64,000 bases of DNA from Pedobacter punctiformis (lineage in GTDB: Bacteria; Bacteroidota; Bacteroidia; Sphingobacteriales; Sphingobacteriaceae): the NCBI RefSeq assembly GCF_027213715.1, contig NZ_JAPWGM010000001.1:1240001-1304000 (forward strand), read 5' to 3'. Shown here one piece after another: positions 17,264 through 26,324 of the stretch. The position numbers and the translations under genes are program-made. The notes below the pieces were generated by a model that was given only the letters and a program-made list of their open reading frames with translations, had not been told where the DNA came from and made no database searches. Each line of letters begins with the position of its first letter. Position 1 is the stretch's first letter.

Positions 17264-18403
17264 ATGCATTTTGAATTAACTGAAGAACAAATAATGATTC
17301 AGCAAGCTGCCAGAGATTTTGCGCAGCAAGAATTGAAACCAGGCGTTATTGAAAGAGATGAGCATCAGAAATTTCCGGCTGAGCAAGTAAAAAAACTCGG
17401 AGAACTTGGTTTTTTAGGTATGATGGTCGATCCGAAATATAATGGAAGCGGACTCGATGCCATTTCGTATGTACTGGTTATGGAAGAACTATCCAAAATC
17501 GATGCGTCCGCTTCTGTAGTTGTTTCTGTTAATAACTCTTTAGTGTGTTATGGGCTGGAAGCTTATGGAAGTGAAGCTCAAAAGGAAAAATATTTAAAAC
17601 CGCTCGCATCAGGCGAAAAAATTGGGGCGTTCTGTCTGTCTGAGCCCGAAGCAGGTTCTGATGCAACATCACAACGCACAACAGCTGAAGATAAGGGCGA
17701 TTATTACTTACTTAATGGTACCAAAAACTGGATTACTAATGGAAGCACAGCCTCTACTTATCTTGTAATTGCTCAAACGCATCCTGAATTAAAACACAAA
17801 GGCATTAATGCTTTCATTGTAGAAAAAGGAGCCGAAGGTTTTACCATTGGACCAAAAGAAAATAAATTAGGTATTCGTGGTTCCGATACGCATTCTTTAA
17901 TGTTTAATGATGTTAAAGTGCCAAAAGAAAACAGAATTGGCGAAGATGGCTTCGGTTTTAAATTTGCTATGAAAACGCTGGAAGGTGGACGTATTGGTAT
18001 CGCAGCACAGGCTTTAGGCATTGCTCAAGGCGCTTTTGAGCTGGCTACCCAATATGCTAAAGAACGCAAGTCTTTTGGAAAACCAATTTCGGAACATCAG
18101 GCTATCGCCTTTAAACTGGCAGATATGGCTACACAGATTGAAGCCGCCAGATTATTGGTTTATAAGGCAGCCTGGCTAAAAAATAATGGTTTACCTTATA
18201 CTCAGGCAGGTTCTATGGCTAAATTATTTGCTTCAAAAGTAGCTATGGATGTTACGGTTGAGGCCGTTCAGGTACATGGCGGTTACGGTTTCGTAAAAGA
18301 ATACCATGTAGAAAGATTGATGAGAGATGCAAAAATTACCCAGATTTACGAAGGAACATCTGAAATACAAAAAATGGTTATTTCGAGAGAAGTAATACGA
18401 TAG
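17264..18403 (+). CDS. Acyl-CoA dehydrogenase (short/branched-chain type)
   Basis: FAD-dependent alpha,beta-dehydrogenation of acyl-CoA, passing electrons to ETF; 379 aa. Motifs: CLSEPEAGSDA (flavin contact), NGTKNWITNG, an RIGIAAQALGIAQGAF helix, and VQVHGGYGFVKEYHVERLMRDAKI. The catalytic base is Glu363 in IYEGTSEIQ, the position used by short- and medium-chain enzymes. It is monocistronic with a long hairpin-forming region upstream. Exact chain-length preference cannot be told from sequence; butyryl-CoA or 2-methyl-branched substrates are likely. Confidence 0.94.
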   Translation: MHFELTEEQIMIQQAARDFAQQELKPGVIERDEHQKFPAEQVKKLGELGFLGMMVDPKYNGSGLDAISYVLVMEELSKIDASASVVVSVNNSLVCYGLEAYGSEAQKEKYLKPLASGEKIGAFCLSEPEAGSDATSQRTTAEDKGDYYLLNGTKNWITNGSTASTYLVIAQTHPELKHKGINAFIVEKGAEGFTIGPKENKLGIRGSDTHSLMFNDVKVPKENRIGEDGFGFKFAMKTLEGGRIGIAAQALGIAQGAFELATQYAKERKSFGKPISEHQAIAFKLADMATQIEAARLLVYKAAWLKNNGLPYTQAGSMAKLFASKVAMDVTVEAVQVHGGYGFVKEYHVERLMRDAKITQIYEGTSEIQKMVISREVIR

Positions 18404-18410
18404 TCATTTA

Positions 18411-18463
18411 GTCTGGAATCAGTATTCTTAGCTCTTAAAGCCTTAAGACAACTGACTCCAGAC
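18411..18463. repeat. Inverted repeat between convergent genes
   Basis: GTCTGGAATCAGT (18411-18423) and ACTGACTCCAGAC (18451-18463) pair with one mismatch around a 27-nt spacer. The arms resemble the 'gtctggagtc'-type intergenic repeats of Pedobacter relatives (from memory). It may act as a weak bidirectional terminator, although no T tract follows. Confidence 0.5.
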
Positions 18464-18470
18464 CCGTTAC

Positions 18471-18815
18471 TTATTCCTTATCACCTGCAATTGCACCAAA
18501 AACAGCTTTAACCAAAGCTACTACAATTGCTAAAAACACAGCGGGTAAAAATCCATTAACCTGGAATGAGGCCATCATGTTGCTGACCAATAAAATCATT
18601 AATACGGAAATAATAAAGGAGACTAAACCCAGTGTTAAAAAGTTAACAGGAAAGGTTAAAACCCTTAAAATAAAACCAATAGTTGCATTTGCTAAAGCAA
18701 TTAAAACCGCCGCAATAATTGCATTTACATAACCATCAATAGTTACTCCAGGAACTAGTTTTGCGCCAATAAAAACGGCCAGGCCCATTAAAAGGACTTC
18801 GATAATTAATTTCAT
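18471..18815 (-). CDS. Phage holin family 4-like small membrane protein
   Basis: 114 aa with four hydrophobic segments, matching the chromosomal 'phage holin family / mycobacterial 4-TMS holin' group (FPVNFLTLGLVSFIIS and VALVKAVFGAIAG are typical). Despite the name, members are common single genes outside prophages and have no proven lytic role. No phage gene lies nearby. The ORF is convergent with the acyl-CoA dehydrogenase and divergent from the next lipoprotein, whose ATG is only 19 nt away, so their promoters must overlap. Confidence 0.8.
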   Translation of the reverse strand: MKLIIEVLLMGLAVFIGAKLVPGVTIDGYVNAIIAAVLIALANATIGFILRVLTFPVNFLTLGLVSFIISVLMILLVSNMMASFQVNGFLPAVFLAIVVALVKAVFGAIAGDKE

Positions 18816-18833
18816 ATTGTTTAATTTAGTAAA

Positions 18834-19265
18834 ATGAATAAACGCTTTTTAAAATATTCGGTTGTTTCTTTAATCACGATCATTGCGTTCTCTTGTTCCA
18901 ATGCAAACAATAAGCCAATTATTAAATTTTCGATAGATAGTTCTTCAATTGTAATTAAAAATATTGATGAAGTAAGCCTTTTACAAGTTAAAAAGGTTGT
19001 TTTTAGTGATTCCATTTCCAGTCATTTGATTAGCGTTTTATTATCTCCCGGAGATGAAGATAGCTTGCAAACTGAACAGGAACTGGATGGTAAACTGACT
19101 TTAATTGGTGATTCATTGGTTTTTAAGCCGCACACCCCCTTTTTAAAAGGTAAAAATTATCTGGTCGAAAGCTATATAGAAGCACAATTTGGAAATAAAG
19201 AAAAACTTTTAAAAGGAACGCTTAAATACAAACTAGAGCCGCAACAGGTTATTCTTAAGCGATAA
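18834..19265 (+). CDS. Predicted lipoprotein of unknown function
   Basis: 143 aa, not recognised. A lipoprotein signal peptide has its lipobox AFSC at Cys21, followed by SNANNK. The mature part is beta-rich with VLLSPGDEDSLQTEQELDGK and KGTLKYKLEP, which could be a small immunoglobulin-like or transthyretin-like fold (inference). No catalytic motif is seen. It precedes the rimP operon but is separated from it by a promoter and a hairpin. Confidence 0.65.
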   Translation: MNKRFLKYSVVSLITIIAFSCSNANNKPIIKFSIDSSSIVIKNIDEVSLLQVKKVVFSDSISSHLISVLLSPGDEDSLQTEQELDGKLTLIGDSLVFKPHTPFLKGKNYLVESYIEAQFGNKEKLLKGTLKYKLEPQQVILKR

Positions 19266-19292
19266 ATATTAGTGTAATTTACTGTCTCTTAG

Positions 19293-19323
19293 TTTGATTG
19301 TTTACAAAAAATTACTACATTTG
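19293..19323 (+). promoter_or_regulatory. Promoter of the rimP-nusA-infB operon
   Basis: TTTG (19293-19296), a 19-nt spacer and TACATTTG (19316-19323) together match the Bacteroidetes sigma-ABfr consensus. Transcription should begin near 19329, leaving a leader of about 57 nt that contains the terminator at 19345-19366. Confidence 0.75.
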
Positions 19324-19344
19324 CATCGTAATCGAAGAAAAGAG

Positions 19345-19366
19345 AAGGGGACAGTGTCCCCTTTTT
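19345..19366 (+). terminator. Leader terminator (attenuator candidate) upstream of rimP
   Basis: AAGGGGA (19345-19351) and TCCCCTT (19357-19363) form a 7-bp, GC-rich stem with loop CAGTG, followed by T residues to 19366. It lies after the consensus promoter and 20 nt before the rimP ATG, so it would interrupt the operon's own transcript. The U tract is short, so termination is probably partial. Confidence 0.6.
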
Positions 19367-19386
19367 CTATGAAATCAGGTTAAAAT

Positions 19387-19851
19387 ATGCAGGTAGAAAA
19401 GAGAGTAATAGCACTCGTTGAAGAGAAAATTGCAGATCGGCCGGAGCTTTTTCTGGTTGAAGTAAAGATGTTGCCAAATAACAAATTGATTATTCATGTT
19501 GATGGTGATGAAGGCATAAGCATACAGGATTGTGTTGCAATAAGCAGACATGTTGGTTTTCATCTGGAAGAGGAAAACACCATTGAACAAGCTTATAATT
19601 TAGAAGTTTCATCTCCTGGTGTTGGCGAGCCTTTAAAATTAATTCGCCAGTACAATAAAAATATCGGCCGAACCATTAGCGTTAAGCTTAAGGAAGGGCA
19701 GAAAAAAGAAGGTAAACTTTTAGAAGTTACAGAAGATAATCTGTTAATTGAAGAAGCGGTAAAAGAAAAAGGGAAAAAAGCGGTGTCAGTTCAGGTAACT
19801 GTACCCTTTAATGATATAATAGAAACAAGTGTGTTAATTTCATTTAAATAA
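19387..19851 (+). CDS. rimP: Ribosome maturation factor RimP
   Basis: Assists 30S subunit assembly; 154 aa, normal size. The N-terminal alpha/beta domain contains LFLVEVKMLPNNKLIIHVDGDEGISIQDCVAISRHV. The YNLEVSSPGVGEPLKL block is the family signature, followed by an Sm-like C-terminal domain (GRTISVKLKEG ... LLIEEAV). First gene of the conserved rimP-nusA-infB operon, with nusA beginning 2 nt after its stop. Expression is likely set by the promoter and terminator in its leader. Confidence 0.95.
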   Translation: MQVEKRVIALVEEKIADRPELFLVEVKMLPNNKLIIHVDGDEGISIQDCVAISRHVGFHLEEENTIEQAYNLEVSSPGVGEPLKLIRQYNKNIGRTISVKLKEGQKKEGKLLEVTEDNLLIEEAVKEKGKKAVSVQVTVPFNDIIETSVLISFK

Positions 19852-19853
19852 AA

Positions 19854-21098
19854 ATGAGTACTACAACAATTAATTTGATTGACTCTTTTCAGGAGTTTAA
19901 AGATTTTAAAAATATAGATCGCCCAACGGTGATCAGTGTGTTGGAAGAGGTTTTTCGTAGCATGTTGCGTAAAAAATATGGAACAGACGAAAACTGTGAT
20001 GTAATTGTGAACCCGGATAATGGAGATTTGGAGATCTGGAGAACGAGAAAAGTGATGGAAGATGGTTTCTCTGAAGATGATGATCTGGAAATTGAACTTG
20101 CTGATGTACATAAATTAGACCCTACTTTAGAGGTTGGTGATGATTATATCGAGCAAATCACTTTAGAAAGCTTCGGCCGCAGAGCGATTTTAGCTGCACG
20201 CCAGACTTTAGTTTCCAAAGTATTGGAATTAGAGAAGGATGAGATCTTCAAAAAATATAAAGATCGTGTTGGCGAAATCATTACCGGAGAAGTTTATCAG
20301 GTTTGGAAAAAAGAAACTTTGGTTTTAGATGATGAAGGCAATGAGCTTTTAATGCCTAAAACAGAACAAATTCCTGCAGATTATTTCAAAAAAGGCGATT
20401 CTGTGAGAGCAGTAATCTCTAAAGTAGAAATGATTAACGCCAATCCAAAAATCATCATTTCCAGAACTGCACCTGAGTTTTTACAACGCTTGTTCGAACT
20501 TGAGGTTCCTGAAATTTTTGACGGTTTAATTACTGTTAAGAAAATCGTTCGCGAACCTGGAGAACGTGCTAAAGTAGCTGTAGAATCTTATGATGACCGT
20601 ATCGATCCGGTAGGCGCATGTGTGGGTATGAAAGGCTCACGTATCCACGGTATCGTTCGCGAGTTGAAAAACGAAAATATTGATGTGATTAATTTCACAA
20701 ACAATCTTTCATTATACATTACCCGTGCTTTAAGCCCGGCAAAAATCACTTCAATCAAATTAGATGATGAAACTAAACATGCTTCGGTTTACTTAAAGCC
20801 AGATCAGGTTTCATTGGCAATTGGTCGTGGCGGACACAATATCAAACTGGCTGGTAAATTAACCGGTTATGAAATTGATGTTTATCGTGAGGCTGGTGAA
20901 GAAAGTGATGAAGATGTTGATTTAGAAGAATTCTCAGATGAGATTGATAGCTGGATCATCGATGAATTAAAGGCTATCGGTTGCGATACTGCTAAAAGTG
21001 TTTTAGCGCTTTCAGTAGAAGATTTGGTAAAACGCACCGACCTTGAAGAAGAAACCATTAAAGAAGTGGTTCAGATTTTGCAATCAGAATTTGAATAA
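19854..21098 (+). CDS. nusA: Transcription termination/antitermination factor NusA
   Basis: RNA-polymerase-associated factor controlling pausing and intrinsic termination; 414 aa. An N-terminal polymerase-binding domain (1-130) is followed by S1 (about 135-200), tandem KH domains (VGACVGMKGSRIHGIVREL; VSLAIGRGGHNIKLAGKLTGYEIDV) and a short acidic linker. One C-terminal helix-hairpin-helix-like segment ends the protein (IDELKAIGCDTAKSVLALSVEDLV). Length fits species with a single C-terminal acidic repeat. Because the operon leader holds a terminator, NusA could feed back on its own synthesis (inference). Confidence 0.96.
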   Translation: MSTTTINLIDSFQEFKDFKNIDRPTVISVLEEVFRSMLRKKYGTDENCDVIVNPDNGDLEIWRTRKVMEDGFSEDDDLEIELADVHKLDPTLEVGDDYIEQITLESFGRRAILAARQTLVSKVLELEKDEIFKKYKDRVGEIITGEVYQVWKKETLVLDDEGNELLMPKTEQIPADYFKKGDSVRAVISKVEMINANPKIIISRTAPEFLQRLFELEVPEIFDGLITVKKIVREPGERAKVAVESYDDRIDPVGACVGMKGSRIHGIVRELKNENIDVINFTNNLSLYITRALSPAKITSIKLDDETKHASVYLKPDQVSLAIGRGGHNIKLAGKLTGYEIDVYREAGEESDEDVDLEEFSDEIDSWIIDELKAIGCDTAKSVLALSVEDLVKRTDLEEETIKEVVQILQSEFE

Positions 21099-21122
21099 GT
21101 GGTGTAATTGCCAAATAAACAC

Positions 21123-21156
21123 TACTTTTGTATTAATAAGAAAAAAATAACAGGAG
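21123..21156 (+). promoter_or_regulatory. infB upstream signals: -7-like element and AGGAG
   Basis: TACTTTTG (21123-21130) in the nusA-infB gap fits TAnnTTTG and could give infB extra promoter activity, although a -33 match at the right distance is missing. AGGAG (21152-21156), 4 nt before the ATG, is one of the few Shine-Dalgarno-like sequences in this window. Confidence 0.35.
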
Positions 21157-21160
21157 ATAA

Positions 21161-24100
21161 ATGTCAGACGACAAACCAATCATTTTAATTAAAGCTATTA
21201 AAGAACTTAATATAGGCATGGGTACGGCCGTAGAGTTTTTAAACAAAAAAGGCTTCTCAGCTGAGAAAAGCCCTATGTTTAAACTTACGGGAGACATGTA
21301 TAATGCCTTATTAAAAGAGTATCAGGGAGATAAGATCGTAAGAGAAGAAGCCAAACAAATAGTGATTGGTAAAATACGTCGTGACGAGCCTGAAACTGAA
21401 AAACCAGCCGAAGCGCCGAAGAAAAATGCCGATTTTGAGAAAAGTGACGAGATTTTAATAAAAAATGCTCAATCTTTTACTCCTCCGGTAGAAAAACCAA
21501 AAACTGAGCAGCCAAAAGTTGAAACAGCACCGGTTAATCCACCTGTAGCAAAACCAGAACCGGTTAAAGAGAATAAAACTGAAGATAAAGCAGAAGAAAG
21601 TGGCTTGCCTGGGGTTAAAGTTGTAGGAAAGATCGATTTAAATGATCTTAATTCAAAAACACGTCCTGTTAAAAAAGAAGAAACTCCCGTTGCAGCTGCA
21701 ACACCAGCTCCGGTAGTTAAAGCTGAAGAACCTGTAAAACCTGTTGAACAGCCAAAAGCTGAAGCTAAGCCAGTTGAGGTTAAAAAGGAAGAAGCGCCTG
21801 CAGCACCAGCTCCGGTGGCTAAACCTGTTGAACCTGCAAAACCTGTTGAACAACCAAAAACAGAAGTTAAAGCAGAAGAGACTAAACCGGCCAGTACTGA
21901 GCCTGAAGTTATAAAAGCACGTACCGTTAAATTAACAGGTCCGAATATTATTGGTAAAATTGTTTTACCAACAACACCAGACAGGAGAAACGGTCCTGTG
22001 GCCTCATCTAGTGATAGTGAAGCGGCTAAACGTAAACGTAAGCGTAAAAAAACTCCGGGAGCACCAGGTCAGCATGGCGGTGGTCAGGGTCAGCCAGGTC
22101 AAAATCCTGCAGGTCAGGGTCAGGGTGGCGCACCAGGGCAACCTCGTCAACCATACCAGGGCAACAGACCAGCAGGTGGCGGCGGTACTCCATACCAGGG
22201 TAACAGACCAGCTGGTGGAGGTGGTACACCTTATCAGGGAAATAGAAATAATAACAGACCAGGTTTCCAAAATAGAAATGCTACACCTAGCGGACCTAAA
22301 GAAGAGCCTACTGAAAAAGAAATACAAGATCAGATTAAAGCAACACTTGCCCGTTTAAGTGGCGCAGGTAAATCTGGTAAATTTGCACAACGTGCTAAAT
22401 TGCGTCGTCAAAAACGTGATGATGTAGCTTCATCAGCAGAAGAAGCAGCAAACGAATTAGAATCGCAATCGAAAATATTAAAAGTAACAGAATTTGTTAC
22501 GGCTAATGAATTGGCGAGCATGATGGATGTTCCGGTTACCAAAATTATTGGTACCTGTATGAGTCTTGGAATGTTTGTTTCCATTAACCAGCGTTTAGAT
22601 GCAGAAACTTTAACCATTGTTGCAGATGAGTTTGGTTACGAAATCCAATTCGTTAAACCAGATGAAGATGAAGAAAATGTTATTGAAGAAGAAGATGACG
22701 AAGCAGATTTAGTTGAAAGAGCACCAGTTGTGACCATCATGGGTCACGTCGATCACGGTAAAACATCATTGCTGGATTATATCCGTAAGGCAAATGTGGT
22801 TGCGGGTGAGGCAGGTGGTATTACCCAGCACATTGGTGCTTACATGGTAACTACACCAACAGGTAAAAAAGTTACTTTCTTAGATACACCAGGTCACGAA
22901 GCCTTTACCGCGATGCGTGCACGTGGAGCTAAAGCAGCCGATATTGCAATTATTGTTATTGCGGCAGATGATGCAGTAATGCCTCAAACAAAAGAGGCTA
23001 TTAACCACGCACAGGCAGCAGGTGTGCCTTTAGTATTTGCTTTTACCAAAGTAGATAAACCGGGTGCAAATGCAGATAAGGTACGTGAACAGTTATCCGT
23101 AATGAATATTTTAGTTGAAGACTGGGGTGGTAAATATCAATCGCAGGAAATTTCAAGTAAAAGCGGCTTAAATGTTGACTTACTTTTAGATAAAGTATTA
23201 TTAGAAGCTGAATTATTAGAACTGAAAGCAAATCCGAATAAGAGAGCGACAGGTACTGTAATTGAATCGGCTTTAGATAAAGGTCGTGGTATTGTAACTA
23301 CAGTATTGGTTCAGGCCGGTACTTTAAAAGTTGGAGATCCAATTTTAGCAGGTAGTTACAGCGGACGTGTAAAAGCGTTAACCAATGAGCGTGGTGCTAA
23401 AGTAGAATCAGCAGGCCCATCACAACCCGTACAGGTTTTGGGTATGCAGGGCGCACCTACAGCTGGCGATCGATTTAATGCCTTAGAAAGTGAAACTGAA
23501 GCACGTGATATTGCAAACAAACGTATGCAATTACAACGAGAACAAGGTTTACGTACGCAAAAACACATTACTTTAGATGAGATTGGCCGTCGTTTAGCGA
23601 TTGGTAACTTTAAAGAACTTAACATCATCGTTAAAGGTGATGTGGATGGTTCGATTGAAGCATTATCAGATTCATTATTGAAACTTTCAACTGAACAGAT
23701 TCAAATCAATGTAATCAGCAAAGGTGTTGGTCAAATCTCTGAATCAGATGTATTGTTAGCTTCAGCTTCTGATGCGATCATCATTGGTTTCCAGGTTCGT
23801 CCATCAACAGGTGCACGTAAATTAGCTGAGCAAGAGCAAATCGATATCCGTTTATATTCTATCATCTACGATGCAATCAACGAGATTAAATCAGCAATGG
23901 AAGGTATGTTAGATCCGGAATTTGAAGAGAAAATTGTGGCTAACGTAGAGATTCGTGAGACTTTCAAAATCACTAAAGTGGGTACCATTGCAGGTTGTAT
24001 GGTATTAGATGGTAAAATTACCCGTAACAGCAAAATCCGTATCGTACGTGATGGTGTTGTAGTGTACACAGGTGAATTAGCATCATTAAAACGCTTTAAA

Positions 24101-24223
24101 GATGATGTTAAAGAGGTGTTAAAAGGTTATGAGTGTGGTTTAAACATCCAGAACTTTAACAACATCGAAGTTGGCGATATTGTAGAAGCTTATGAACAAG
24201 TTGAAGTAGCCAGAAAACTTTAA
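21161..24223 (+). CDS. infB: Translation initiation factor IF-2
   Basis: GTPase that brings initiator tRNA to the 30S subunit; 1020 aa. IF2-N is at about 1-60. A long low-complexity linker (about 75-400) has Pro/Lys/Glu-Val repeats such as KPVEQPK and three Gly-rich PYQGNR units, then a basic IF2-associated helix. The G domain has G1 GHVDHGKT (528-535), G3 DTPGH (575-579) and G4 TKVD (629-632), where the usual Asn of NKxD is Thr. Domains II, III and IV complete the protein. The linker explains the length. It is the last gene of the operon and is followed by a strong terminator. Confidence 0.97.
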   Translation: MSDDKPIILIKAIKELNIGMGTAVEFLNKKGFSAEKSPMFKLTGDMYNALLKEYQGDKIVREEAKQIVIGKIRRDEPETEKPAEAPKKNADFEKSDEILIKNAQSFTPPVEKPKTEQPKVETAPVNPPVAKPEPVKENKTEDKAEESGLPGVKVVGKIDLNDLNSKTRPVKKEETPVAAATPAPVVKAEEPVKPVEQPKAEAKPVEVKKEEAPAAPAPVAKPVEPAKPVEQPKTEVKAEETKPASTEPEVIKARTVKLTGPNIIGKIVLPTTPDRRNGPVASSSDSEAAKRKRKRKKTPGAPGQHGGGQGQPGQNPAGQGQGGAPGQPRQPYQGNRPAGGGGTPYQGNRPAGGGGTPYQGNRNNNRPGFQNRNATPSGPKEEPTEKEIQDQIKATLARLSGAGKSGKFAQRAKLRRQKRDDVASSAEEAANELESQSKILKVTEFVTANELASMMDVPVTKIIGTCMSLGMFVSINQRLDAETLTIVADEFGYEIQFVKPDEDEENVIEEEDDEADLVERAPVVTIMGHVDHGKTSLLDYIRKANVVAGEAGGITQHIGAYMVTTPTGKKVTFLDTPGHEAFTAMRARGAKAADIAIIVIAADDAVMPQTKEAINHAQAAGVPLVFAFTKVDKPGANADKVREQLSVMNILVEDWGGKYQSQEISSKSGLNVDLLLDKVLLEAELLELKANPNKRATGTVIESALDKGRGIVTTVLVQAGTLKVGDPILAGSYSGRVKALTNERGAKVESAGPSQPVQVLGMQGAPTAGDRFNALESETEARDIANKRMQLQREQGLRTQKHITLDEIGRRLAIGNFKELNIIVKGDVDGSIEALSDSLLKLSTEQIQINVISKGVGQISESDVLLASASDAIIIGFQVRPSTGARKLAEQEQIDIRLYSIIYDAINEIKSAMEGMLDPEFEEKIVANVEIRETFKITKVGTIAGCMVLDGKITRNSKIRIVRDGVVVYTGELASLKRFKDDVKEVLKGYECGLNIQNFNNIEVGDIVEAYEQVEVARKL

Positions 24224-24241
24224 CAATTAAACATATTACAG

Positions 24242-24275
24242 AAAAAGGGGCTTAAGAGATTAAGCCCCTTTTTTT
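24242..24275 (+). terminator. Intrinsic terminator of the rimP-nusA-infB operon
   Basis: Arms AAAAAGGGGCTTAA and TTAAGCCCCTTTTT pair perfectly across loop GAGA, followed by further T residues, 19 nt past the infB stop. Confidence 0.92.
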
Positions 24276-24390
24276 ATAGGAATTGAAATATTCAAACCTA
24301 TTTGACCAGATTAGGATGCTGATGAAAGTGTAATATTTTTCGTACATAGATGTTAAAAGAGTCTCGATTTCGAATTGAGGCTCTTTTTTT
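24276..24390 (+). ncRNA. Candidate small RNA between infB and the glycan locus
   Basis: Directly after the infB terminator comes a hairpin with nested arms ATAGG/CCTAT and TTGAA/TTCAA. About 50 nt later there is a second terminator-like stem (AAAAGAG...CTCTTTT around CTC/GAG) with seven or more T residues, ending at 24390. No gene feeds that second terminator except readthrough from infB, so a short independent RNA is possible. No convincing promoter was found, so confidence is low. Confidence 0.25.
24354..24390 (+). terminator. Second terminator-like hairpin before the acyltransferase gene
   Basis: AAAAGAG (24354-24360) pairs with CTCTTTT across an imperfect inner stem, followed by a T run. 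It lies inside any extension of the acyltransferase frame to the ATG at 24350, which argues for the later start at 24425. Confidence 0.6.
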
Positions 24391-24424
24391 CTACATCTTT
24401 GCCGACTATCATACAAGACATTTA

Positions 24425-25513
24425 ATGGATATTGAATTAAAGAAAGAAGAGACTCCCTTAAAAAAGAATTTTGATTTTGTTGACACCATCAGATGCATTT
24501 CTATGATCGGAATTGTATTTGAACATTCTGCATCAATGTGGGGCATAAAGTATGCAAGCCAAAATGACACCTGGATACAGATATCTACCATGCAGTTTTG
24601 GAAGTTTGCAACCATTGCTTTTTTTCTAATCGCAGGCTTCTTAATTAATTATAAGTTTACTGAGTATACCCCAATTCAATATTTAAAGAGAAGATTTCGT
24701 AATACCATAAAACCCTGGTTATTTTGGATTGCAGTACTTGTTATTTTAAACCTGATTCATGGAGCAATTATTTATTTGAAAGGTGGAAAAGATCTTTTTG
24801 GAGGAAATATTTCTGCATATTTTATAGAAGAGTTCAGGTATATTTTATTTGAAAGCAGTTTTTGGTTTATCCTTAACTTTTTAATTTGCATTAGTATACT
24901 GCTTGTCTTTAAAAAATATATCTATAAGCTTTGGTTTGGGTTATTTTGGGCTATAGTATCTTTAATCTACAGTTTAAATTTATATCATGAATGGTTTGTA
25001 ACACATCATTCGGCGGCATTATTTGGATTTGTCTTTTTCCTTTGGCTGGGTGTTTACTTAAACAGATATTATGATCGGGTTATGCACATAATCTATAAAG
25101 TTAAGTGGTCATGGGTTTTGATTATTAACATTCTTTTCTTTTTGCTTTCCTGTGCTGAAGTTATGTATTTAATGCATCATGGTTCAAAAGATGAATATAA
25201 TACGCTTCGTGTATCTAATATTTTATATTCACTTTCTATGTTTGTCTTATTACTCAAAATGGGGAGCGTAAAATTTATTGATAAGAGATTAAAACCACGT
25301 ACTTCAACATTTGGAATATACCTTATACATCAGGTTTTAATTATCAGGCTCCTCCCCGAAATTTTTAAATGGAACGATTGGAATACAACTACTTTTACTG
25401 TAATAGGGAATATCTCTTATTCTATTATGCGTTTTCTAATTGTCTATTCATTAAGCTTTATTTTAACACGAATGATATTAAAAACAAAGCAAGGCTGGAT
25501 TGTAGGCGGCTAA
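24425..25513 (+). CDS. Acyltransferase family 3 (OafA/YrhL-like) membrane protein
   Basis: Integral membrane O-acyltransferase, probably acetylating a surface glycan; about 362 aa with ten hydrophobic segments. The N-terminal signature FVDTIRCISMIGIVFEHSA carries the conserved Arg and His of the family, and LKRRFRNTIKPWLFW matches the R-x10-R-type loop. I chose ATG 24425 because the upstream in-frame ATG at 24350 lies inside a terminator-like hairpin. It opens the glycan locus but is convergent with the DUF4422 gene, whose end is 2 nt away. Confidence 0.85.
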   Translation: MDIELKKEETPLKKNFDFVDTIRCISMIGIVFEHSASMWGIKYASQNDTWIQISTMQFWKFATIAFFLIAGFLINYKFTEYTPIQYLKRRFRNTIKPWLFWIAVLVILNLIHGAIIYLKGGKDLFGGNISAYFIEEFRYILFESSFWFILNFLICISILLVFKKYIYKLWFGLFWAIVSLIYSLNLYHEWFVTHHSAALFGFVFFLWLGVYLNRYYDRVMHIIYKVKWSWVLIINILFFLLSCAEVMYLMHHGSKDEYNTLRVSNILYSLSMFVLLLKMGSVKFIDKRLKPRTSTFGIYLIHQVLIIRLLPEIFKWNDWNTTTFTVIGNISYSIMRFLIVYSLSFILTRMILKTKQGWIVGG

Positions 25514-25514
25514 A

Positions 25515-26324
25515 CTAAGTAAAGAAAACAACCGGAAGCGCTTTAGTTTTGATATTATTATAACTTAGATATAAATTGATCAGACGTTCAGATAAAAAGC
25601 CAAAAACCCGTTTTTGATACGGATATTCACTAATTTTTATCTTTTTTTCAAGTTCAAAAATAATAGGGAAAAGCCACTCACAATAAGATCTGAATGTATT
25701 TTTATCGGCAATAAACATGTTGTAGTTATGCATTTTCGTTTCCGAATCAAAGAATGTATCAAATTTATCTTTAAGATCCGGATAGAATTTAATAACAGCA
25801 TCGCGCATCAGGTACCAATCTTCTTTAATGTGATAATAAACGTAGTGGTTTTTTATAGAAGCATTATATATCAATTCTATTGACGTAGATGAAGGTATTG
25901 GTATAATTACATTTCCTTCTTTTAAAGCTTCAATTAATACTGTTTTTAACTCATTTGAACAAACTTGATTAAGGGTACCATGATTTAACTCTTTCGGGTA
26001 AACATCTCTTGAATCTACAACGGTTTTAGTTTGTAGTAATTTCTTTTTGATGTGTATCTCAGGTAAAATGAAATAACGGCGATAATGACATAAGCCAATC
26101 CAATTGCTGTCAATTTTATCCATATTTTTCCAGATCCAGTATAACGCAGTAAGTTCACTGTGCGTGTCATTTTTATCGGCTATATTATCTCCCTCATCAT
26201 CAGAAGTAAAACCAAGCTCAAGAGTACTTGATTTTCGACCAACTTGTATCGGTTTTATGAAATCACATTGCGGAACGGGATATTCTTTGTGAAATACTGA
26301 AAAAATAGTTAAATCCTGACTCAT
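25515..26324 (-). CDS. DUF4422 glycosyltransferase-like protein
   Basis: 269 aa matching DUF4422, a family found in capsule and LPS gene clusters and thought to be glycosyltransferases. Typical features are the N-terminal TIFSVFHKEYPVP, an SELTALYWIWKN motif and GLCHYRRYF (the most conserved block), then MHNYNMFIADK and a C-terminal GFLSERLINLYL. The start overlaps the glf stop by one base (TAATG), so the two are translationally coupled and may act on the same galactofuranose-containing glycan. Substrate unknown. Confidence 0.85.
   Translation of the reverse strand: MSQDLTIFSVFHKEYPVPQCDFIKPIQVGRKSSTLELGFTSDDEGDNIADKNDTHSELTALYWIWKNMDKIDSNWIGLCHYRRYFILPEIHIKKKLLQTKTVVDSRDVYPKELNHGTLNQVCSNELKTVLIEALKEGNVIIPIPSSTSIELIYNASIKNHYVYYHIKEDWYLMRDAVIKFYPDLKDKFDTFFDSETKMHNYNMFIADKNTFRSYCEWLFPIIFELEKKIKISEYPYQKRVFGFLSERLINLYLSYNNIKTKALPVVFFT

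Noticed and set aside
18471..18815. 'Phage holin' gene as evidence of a prophage
   Set aside because: No integrase, capsid, tail or lysin gene is nearby, and this family is widespread as single chromosomal genes.
22150..22260. Short direct repeats resembling a CRISPR-like array
   Set aside because: They are in-frame coding repeats ([12 protein letters not shown] units) in the IF-2 linker, with no constant spacer length and no cas genes.
22004..22327. Antisense ORFs opposite the infB linker
   Set aside because: They are by-products of the repetitive Gly/Pro/Lys codons of IF-2 and have no family match.
24350..24424. Upstream extension of the acyltransferase from ATG 24350
   Set aside because: The added 25 codons lie over a terminator-like hairpin and do not resemble the family N-terminus.
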